Positions 5,985-8,290 of a stretch of 8,290 nt of DNA are shown in pieces. The notes below the pieces were generated by a model. It saw nothing but the letters and a program-made list of their open reading frames with translations. It did not search any database and had not been told where the DNA came from. The position numbers were made by a program, and so were the translations under genes. Position 1 is the first letter of the stretch. Every line of letters starts with the position of its first letter. This DNA comes from Actinomycetes bacterium (lineage in GTDB: Bacteria > Actinomycetota > Actinomycetes > Actinomycetales > Cellulomonadaceae): positions 1 to 8,290 of the forward strand of contig JAEWQZ010000105.1 in NCBI GenBank assembly GCA_023460255.1, given 5' to 3'.

Positions 5985-6068
5985 GGACGGTGACCTGAAG
6001 GCTCCTGACCTGCGGAGACGCGGGACAGAGGTTGGTTTCGTGGTGCTCCGCCCGGCGTGAGCCGGCGG

Positions 6069-6470
6069 CTACGCCCCGGTGGCTGCGAAGTCGAGCACGG
6101 CGTGGCACGCCTCGATGTTGTTGCCGTCGGGATCGCGCACGAATGCGGCGTAGTACGAGACGAGCGGCCCACCCAAGTACTCCGGCCACTCGCGCGCCTC
6201 GTGCAGCACCTCAGCGCCCAACTCACGCGCGGACGCGAGGAACGCGTCCACCGCCTCGCGGGACGGGGCGGCGAAGGCGATGTGCGACTCCCGGAAGCCC
6301 TCGCCGAACCGGTGGGTGCCGATCCAGAACTCCGGGCCCTCGTCACCCCACCCGATGGCATGCGGCGACTTGTCCTCCTGGCGGACCGCGCCCAGGGTGC
6401 CGAGCACGGCGTCGTAGAAGCGGGCGGAGGCTTCGAAGTCGGAGACCTGGATCTCCACGTGGTCGATCAC
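6069..6470 (-). CDS. VOC-family (glyoxalase/bleomycin-resistance-like) protein
   Basis: This 133-residue protein has the two beta-alpha-beta-beta-beta modules of the vicinal oxygen chelate fold. Module 1 is VIDHVEIQVSDFEASARFYD through EFWIG, with metal-ligand candidate H4. Module 2 runs from SHIAFAAPSREAVDAFL (H63) to AFVRDPDGNNIEACH (E120), the classic end motif. The substrate is not predictable; VOC proteins include glyoxalases, dioxygenases and antibiotic-binding proteins. The GTG at 6470 is chosen because family homology starts at IDHVEIQV and the length is then normal; a TTG at 6518 would add 16 residues without family support. There is no strong ribosome site at either start. It lies 166 nt downstream of the SnoaL-like gene on the same strand, possibly in the same transcript. 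Confidence 0.85.
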   Translation of the reverse strand: MIDHVEIQVSDFEASARFYDAVLGTLGAVRQEDKSPHAIGWGDEGPEFWIGTHRFGEGFRESHIAFAAPSREAVDAFLASARELGAEVLHEAREWPEYLGGPLVSYYAAFVRDPDGNNIEACHAVLDFAATGA

Positions 6471-6622
6471 CGGTTGATCATGGCCGGGCTGGTGCCACGC
6501 CGACAAATCGACGCGCAACCATGGAGGTTCCGGCCCACCACGGGCACCCGCGTCAGCAGCCCGCCGACGGCGAACGAGCCCGCCACCCCGAGGATGTCGG
6601 CCAGGTCGTCGTCACGCCTCCA

Positions 6623-6635
6623 GGGGTCGGACCCC
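6623..6635 (-). terminator. Small hairpin at the end of the SnoaL-like gene
   Basis: GGGGT (6623-6627) pairs with ACCCC (6631-6635) across a 3-nt loop, directly after the stop codon of the minus-strand gene ending at 6637. There is no T-tract after it, so it would be at best a weak terminator or a transcript-end stabiliser. Confidence 0.25.
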
Positions 6636-6636
6636 C

Positions 6637-7014
6637 TCAGGCCGTAGCGCCCTCCTGGTTGTAGGGCTTGTCCGGCCAGTACGCCCACTCCTCGAAGAGC
6701 TCCGCCCGGCCGTCGTCGGCGAACCGGAGCACCCACAGGTCGAGGTACTCCTGCGGCTTGTCGCCGCCGTACTGGACCTTGACCCGCACGACGGCGTCGC
6801 GCCCCGCCACCGCGACCGGCGAGGCGGTCATCGTGAACGGCGTGTCGTCGGACCAGTGCTCACGGATCGCGTCGAGCCCTTCGAGGGGTGCGGCGTACGG
6901 GGAGTGCAGGTACGTCGCGTCGGGGGTGAAGATGCGGTCGAGGCCCGCGACGTCGTCGTCGCGCCAGAGGCGCTCGTACTCGGCGACCCAGGCCATCACG
7001 GTGGCGTTGTCCAT
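6637..7014 (-). CDS. SnoaL-like / NTF2-fold protein
   Basis: This 125-residue protein shows the cone-shaped NTF2/SnoaL fold pattern: N-terminal helices (MAWVAEYERLWRDDDVAGL), then RIFTPDATYLHSPYAAPLEG (residues 28-46), the helix LDAIREHWSDD, and beta strands including DAVVRVKVQYGG, QEYLDLWVLRFADDGRAELFEEW and AYWP. Members include polyketide cyclases, isomerases and many proteins of unknown substrate that bind small hydrophobic molecules; the substrate here is unknown. The ATG at 7014 is favoured since the fold starts there; an in-frame upstream start at 7053 would add a basic, non-homologous stretch. It starts 43 nt after the end of the metallo-hydrolase gene on the same strand, so the two may be co-transcribed. 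Confidence 0.85.
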   Translation of the reverse strand: MDNATVMAWVAEYERLWRDDDVAGLDRIFTPDATYLHSPYAAPLEGLDAIREHWSDDTPFTMTASPVAVAGRDAVVRVKVQYGGDKPQEYLDLWVLRFADDGRAELFEEWAYWPDKPYNQEGATA

Positions 7015-7057
7015 GCTGCAGCGTGTCGCCCATCGGCCCCGCCGGACAAGCACCGCC

Positions 7058-7822
7058 TCACCTGCGGGCGCGTAGGGGCGTCTCCTCGCCCGGGACGACC
7101 ACCTGGAGCCGGTCGGCCAGCCCGGCGTCGGCGAACGCGCGCACGACGGCGTCCACCGGCTCCGTGAAGTGCGCCCACCCGTCCGCGTGCACGGGGACGA
7201 CGACGGCGTCCGGCATCAGGCGCGCGACCGCGACGGCGCGCTGGGCGTCGAGCGTGAGCGGCTCGGCGAACCGCCCGGTGTTCGCCGCACCCACGTGCAG
7301 CACCGCGATCCTGATGTCCGGGGCCTCGCGCGCGATGGCGGCGGCGAGGTCGACCGACGCGTTGTCCCCGGAGACGTAGACGGTGGGTGCGCCGGGCGCC
7401 CGCAGCAGGAAGCCGACGACGGGACCGGTGAGCACCTCCGCCCCCTCCGGGCCGTGCAGCGCGGGCACGGCGGTGACCGTCGCGCCGTCGTCGCCGAGGG
7501 GGAGGACCTGCCACGGCTCGAGCCCGACGACGCCCGGCACGCGGCCGGCCGCCGTCGTCGTGGAGACGACGGTGGGCACGGATCCCAGCAGCGCCCGGCC
7601 CGCGACGTCGAGGTTGTCGGCGTGCTGGTCGTGCGAGACCAGAGCGAGGTCGATCGGCCCGAGGTCCGCCGCGGCGACGGCCGGGCCGGTGAGCTTGCGC
7701 AGCGTGACGGGCCCCGGGTACTCGCCGGGGGCGTCGAAGGTCGGGTCGGACAGGACGGCGCGGCCGGCCCAACGGAGCAGCAGGGTGGGCCCGCCCACGT
7801 GGAGTGCGGTGACGGTGGTCAT
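7058..7822 (-). CDS. UlaG-like metallo-beta-lactamase-fold hydrolase
   Basis: This 254-residue protein has the metallo-beta-lactamase fold in its short UlaG-like form. It opens with a beta hairpin (TALHVGGPTLLLRWAGRAVLSDPTFD, split here for length as TALHVGGPTLLLRW and LSDPTFD). The metal motif SHDQHADN lies at residues 63-70 (H64, H67, D69). Further ligand candidates are H123 (PALHGPEG), D153 (YVSGDNA) and H212 or H218 (PVHADGWAHF). Family members hydrolyse phosphodiesters, lactones such as L-ascorbate 6-phosphate, or N-acyl groups; the substrate cannot be read here. No signal peptide is seen, so it is probably cytoplasmic. The ATG at 7822 is used because MTTVTALHVGG is the natural domain start. 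It is divergent from the regulator at 7893, with a 70-nt shared upstream region, which suggests the regulator may control it. Confidence 0.88.
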   Translation of the reverse strand: MTTVTALHVGGPTLLLRWAGRAVLSDPTFDAPGEYPGPVTLRKLTGPAVAAADLGPIDLALVSHDQHADNLDVAGRALLGSVPTVVSTTTAAGRVPGVVGLEPWQVLPLGDDGATVTAVPALHGPEGAEVLTGPVVGFLLRAPGAPTVYVSGDNASVDLAAAIAREAPDIRIAVLHVGAANTGRFAEPLTLDAQRAVAVARLMPDAVVVPVHADGWAHFTEPVDAVVRAFADAGLADRLQVVVPGEETPLRARR

Positions 7823-7880
7823 GCGTCGAGGCTGGCAGCGCCGCGCAGGCGCCACGAGTGGCCCGCGAGACGCAGAACGC

Positions 7881-7886
7881 TAGATT
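7881..7886 (+). promoter_or_regulatory. Putative -10 box for a leaderless transcript
   Basis: TAGATT matches the actinobacterial TAnnnT -10 pattern and ends 6 nt before the ATG at 7893. Transcription would therefore start at or next to the start codon, and no ribosome site is seen before it. Leaderless genes are common in Actinobacteria. No clear -35 box is present. Confidence 0.4.
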
Positions 7887-7892
7887 CAGGCC

Positions 7893-8290
7893 ATGATCGC
7901 CACAGACCGGGTCGAGCACCGGGTCGCTGTCCTCGCCTTCCCCGGGATCAGCCCGTTCCACCTCAGCGCGCCCTACGCGGTGCTCCAGGGGACCGCCCGC
8001 GAGCCCCTGCCGCTGCCGTACCGGCTGGTGACGTGCGCCGAGCAGCTCGGCGCCGTCCCGACGAGCGCGGGCTGGCCGGTGCTCGTCGAGCACGGGCTCG
8101 AGGCCCTCGCCACCGCTGACACGGTCGTCCTGCCCAGCTGGGACACCGCCCAGGACCCGAGCCCGGCCCTGCTGGCCGCCGTGACGGACGCCCACCGCCG
8201 GGGCGCCCGCGTCGTCGGGCTGTGCCTGGGGGCGTTCGTCGTGGCGCGGGCCGGGATCGCCGACGGCCGCGAGGTCGCCACGCACTGGGC
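7893..8290 (+). CDS. GlxA/DJ-1-type transcriptional regulator, N-terminal part
   Basis: The gene runs off the window; 132 residues are visible. They form most of a DJ-1/PfpI-like amidotransferase-type domain as found at the N-terminus of GlxA-family AraC regulators: HRVAVLAFPGISPFHLSAPY (residues 9-28), PYRLVTCAEQLGAVPTSAGW (42-61), DTVVLPSW, HRRGARVVGLCLGAFVVARA (101-120) and ATHW. C111 sits at the nucleophile-elbow position; in regulators this domain senses ligands and is usually not enzymatic. The DNA-binding AraC helix-turn-helix would follow outside the window. A stand-alone PfpI-type protein is the alternative. It is divergent from the UlaG-like hydrolase. Confidence 0.85.
   Translation, partial: MIATDRVEHRVAVLAFPGISPFHLSAPYAVLQGTAREPLPLPYRLVTCAEQLGAVPTSAGWPVLVEHGLEALATADTVVLPSWDTAQDPSPALLAAVTDAHRRGARVVGLCLGAFVVARAGIADGREVATHW

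Noticed and set aside
6467..6736. Minus-strand frame of 89 codons whose TGA overlaps the VOC GTG start
   Set aside because: The overlap looks like translational coupling, but over half of the frame lies antisense or out of frame to the SnoaL-like gene or has no recognisable pattern. It could be a remnant, but there is no support.
6996..8285. Long minus-strand open frame (429 codons) at the right end
   Set aside because: It runs out of frame through the UlaG-like gene and antisense to the GlxA-like gene, with Arg/Gly/Ala-rich low-complexity translation. Both real genes have clear motifs.

Overview
The window reads as chromosomal accessory DNA of a high-GC Gram-positive bacterium (Actinobacteria; possibly a Micrococcales relative, but the genus cannot be fixed from sequence alone). 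Support comes from the strong GC bias at third codon positions, the actinobacterial style of the IS110, IS3, Rhs and SCO4402-like proteins, and a likely leaderless start at 7893.

Layout. (1) 1-1328: an apparently complete IS110-family insertion sequence, with a DEDD transposase (214-1305) preceded by a noncoding left end. That left end folds into two long stem-loops, and its loops contain segments matching or complementary to the element's own two ends and to the flanking DNA, as expected of a bridge RNA. (2) 1329-~2346: the 3' part of an IS3-family element. It has a few codons of orfA and a full orfB with DD(35)E; the IS110 sits in orfA. (3) ~2347-3696: remains of a polymorphic-toxin locus of visibly lower GC. 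It holds a toxin tip cut at its 5' side by the IS3 element, a 1-nt-overlapping SCO4402-like immunity gene, and a second immunity-like gene with no toxin of its own. (4) ~3776-5217: an orphan Rhs fragment with an internal deletion and a frame change, ending in a different tip and with no immunity gene after it. (5) 5255-5890, minus strand: a MntA/HepT-type toxin-antitoxin pair in which the HEPN toxin is intact but the nucleotidyltransferase antitoxin carries three frame changes. (6) 6069-7822, minus strand: three small metabolic genes (VOC/glyoxalase-like, SnoaL-like, UlaG-like metallo-beta-lactamase fold). (7) 7893 to the end, plus strand: the N-terminal part of a GlxA/DJ-1-type regulator, divergent from the metallo-hydrolase.

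The left 5.9 kb is thus a graveyard of mobile DNA and competition or defence modules, where toxin-immunity cassettes have been shuffled and cut by insertion sequences. The right 2.2 kb looks like ordinary chromosome. The most informative signal is the IS110 left end: its predicted RNA carries a left donor guide, a right donor guide and a right target guide that all agree on a GC core dinucleotide at 1-2 and 1327-1328.
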